From Clostridia bacterium (GTDB lineage: Bacteria; Bacillota; Clostridia; Oscillospirales; Acutalibacteraceae): 5,999 bases of DNA. Position numbers and translations under genes: made by a program. Location of the stretch: NCBI GenBank assembly GCA_900754145.1, contig CAAEBW010000008.1, forward strand, positions 1 through 5,999, in the 5' to 3' direction. This document shows positions 5,400 to 5,999 of this stretch, piece after piece. Each line of letters opens with the position of its first letter. Positions within the stretch are counted from its first letter, which is position 1. The notes below the pieces were generated by a model that worked only from the letters and a program-made list of their open reading frames with translations, did no database searches and was not told where the DNA came from.

Positions 5400-5708
5400 A
5401 TGTCGGTTATTAATTTAAACGAAGCAAATTTTGAACCCGAGGTCTTAACCTCGGAAAAGCCGGTTTTGGTGGATTTTTATGCGGTTTGGTGCGGTCCTTG
5501 CAAAATGGTATCCCCCATAATAGACGAGATAGCCGAGGAAAGGCAGGATATTAAGGTCTGCAAGGTAAATGTTGATGAAGCGCAGGGGCTTGCCGCACGT
5601 TTTTCGGTTATGTCAATTCCCACGCTTGCGGTATTCAAAAACGGCAAGCTTGACCGTATAGAAACGGGAGCCAGACCTAAGACCGCGATACTTGCAATGC
5701 TTGACTGA
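5400..5708 (+). CDS. trxA: Thioredoxin
   Basis: A cytoplasmic thiol-disulfide oxidoreductase that reduces protein disulfides and is itself recycled by thioredoxin reductase. The 102 residues match a single classic thioredoxin domain. The active site WCGPCK is at residues 30-35 (catalytic Cys31 and Cys34), the buried Asp of VDFYA at 25, and the cis-proline of SIPT at Pro74; the conserved FKNGK turn is at 79-83. A further cysteine, Cys54, lies outside the active site. The C-terminus is slightly short compared with E. coli TrxA (about 108) but the fold looks complete. The ATG has AAAGGA at 5384-5389, ten bases upstream. No reductase gene is adjacent in the window. The histidine phosphatase gene follows after 36 bases. 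The family call is certain; which thioredoxin paralogue this is cannot be told. Confidence 0.96.
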   Translation: MSVINLNEANFEPEVLTSEKPVLVDFYAVWCGPCKMVSPIIDEIAEERQDIKVCKVNVDEAQGLAARFSVMSIPTLAVFKNGKLDRIETGARPKTAILAMLD

Positions 5709-5744
5709 AAAAAATAAACGCCGAAGCGCGGAGGATTTTTAAAA

Positions 5745-5999
5745 ATGAAGTTGTTGATTATTCGCCACGGCGACCCCGACTATACGGTTGATTCCCTTAC
5801 CCAAAAGGGACGTGTAGAGGCGGAGCTTTTAAAAAACAGACTTATAAAGCAGGATATAAAAGACTTTTACTGCTCGCCCTTAGGCAGGGCAAGAGCTACA
5901 GCCGAGCCTACCTTAGCCGCGTTCGGCAAAAAAGCGGAAATTTGCCCTTGGCTTGAGGAATTTTCAGGCTGTATAATTGACCCGAAAACCGGCGAAAAA
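5745..5999 (+). CDS. Histidine phosphatase family protein (phosphoglycerate mutase-like), 5' part only
   Basis: The reading frame from ATG 5745 stays open to the window edge, giving the first 85 residues; the 3' part is outside. It begins MKLLIIRHGDPDY, with the RHG motif at residues 7-9, where His8 is the nucleophile phosphorylated in this superfamily. The second signature, YCSPLGRARATAEP, is at about 42-55, with its Arg residues in the phosphate pocket, and WLEEF at 69-73 probably supplies the acidic residue. GGAGG at 5730-5734 lies ten bases upstream. It is probably co-transcribed with thioredoxin, given the 36-base gap with no hairpin. The substrate cannot be inferred: the superfamily includes sugar phosphatases, cobalamin-pathway phosphatases and phosphoglycerate mutases. 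Confidence 0.92.
   Translation, partial: MKLLIIRHGDPDYTVDSLTQKGRVEAELLKNRLIKQDIKDFYCSPLGRARATAEPTLAAFGKKAEICPWLEEFSGCIIDPKTGEK

Overview
The window carries a complete eight-gene spoIIIA operon (spoIIIAA to spoIIIAH, about positions 80-4895, all on the + strand). It is followed by an Asp23/Gls24-family gene with its own promoter, a strong hairpin that is probably a terminator, a thioredoxin gene, and the start of a histidine phosphatase gene that runs off the right edge. spoIIIA occurs only in endospore-forming Firmicutes. The short forms of AF, AG and AH, the mixed GC content and a palindromic repeat of a kind I associate with gut Clostridia suggest a spore-forming clostridium, plausibly of the Oscillospirales/Ruminococcaceae group. 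The lineage call is inference; the sporulation assignment is firm.

Layout: positions 1-79 are a short upstream region ending in a strong ribosome binding site for a TTG-started spoIIIAA. AA to AH are packed with overlaps or gaps of at most 17 nt, as expected for one translationally coupled mRNA. Their products build the mother-cell half of the SpoIIIA-SpoIIQ channel: AA is the ATPase, AB to AF are inner/outer-forespore-membrane components, and AG and AH are ring-forming proteins of the intermembrane space. In B. subtilis AH binds forespore SpoIIQ, and the complex keeps the forespore competent for late (sigma-G) transcription.

The most unusual thing is in spoIIIAE. A roughly 120-145 bp palindromic repeat element, made of two related arms in opposite orientation around an AT-rich core, lies inside the reading frame, between a well-supported ATG (2065) and the signal-peptide-like hydrophobic segment. 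It adds about 48 foreign-looking residues to the N-terminus without breaking the frame. Either the protein tolerates this, or translation of the conserved part begins downstream.

After spoIIIAH an extended -10 promoter (TATAAT at 4923-4928) separates the Asp23-family gene from the sporulation operon, with no visible terminator between them. A perfect 13-bp hairpin follows the Asp23 gene. Thioredoxin and the histidine phosphatase then follow 36 nt apart and are probably co-transcribed. I see no RNA genes, CRISPR, transposase or phage genes, and no clear new multi-gene system. The locus is an ordinary sporulation operon with one striking repeat insertion.
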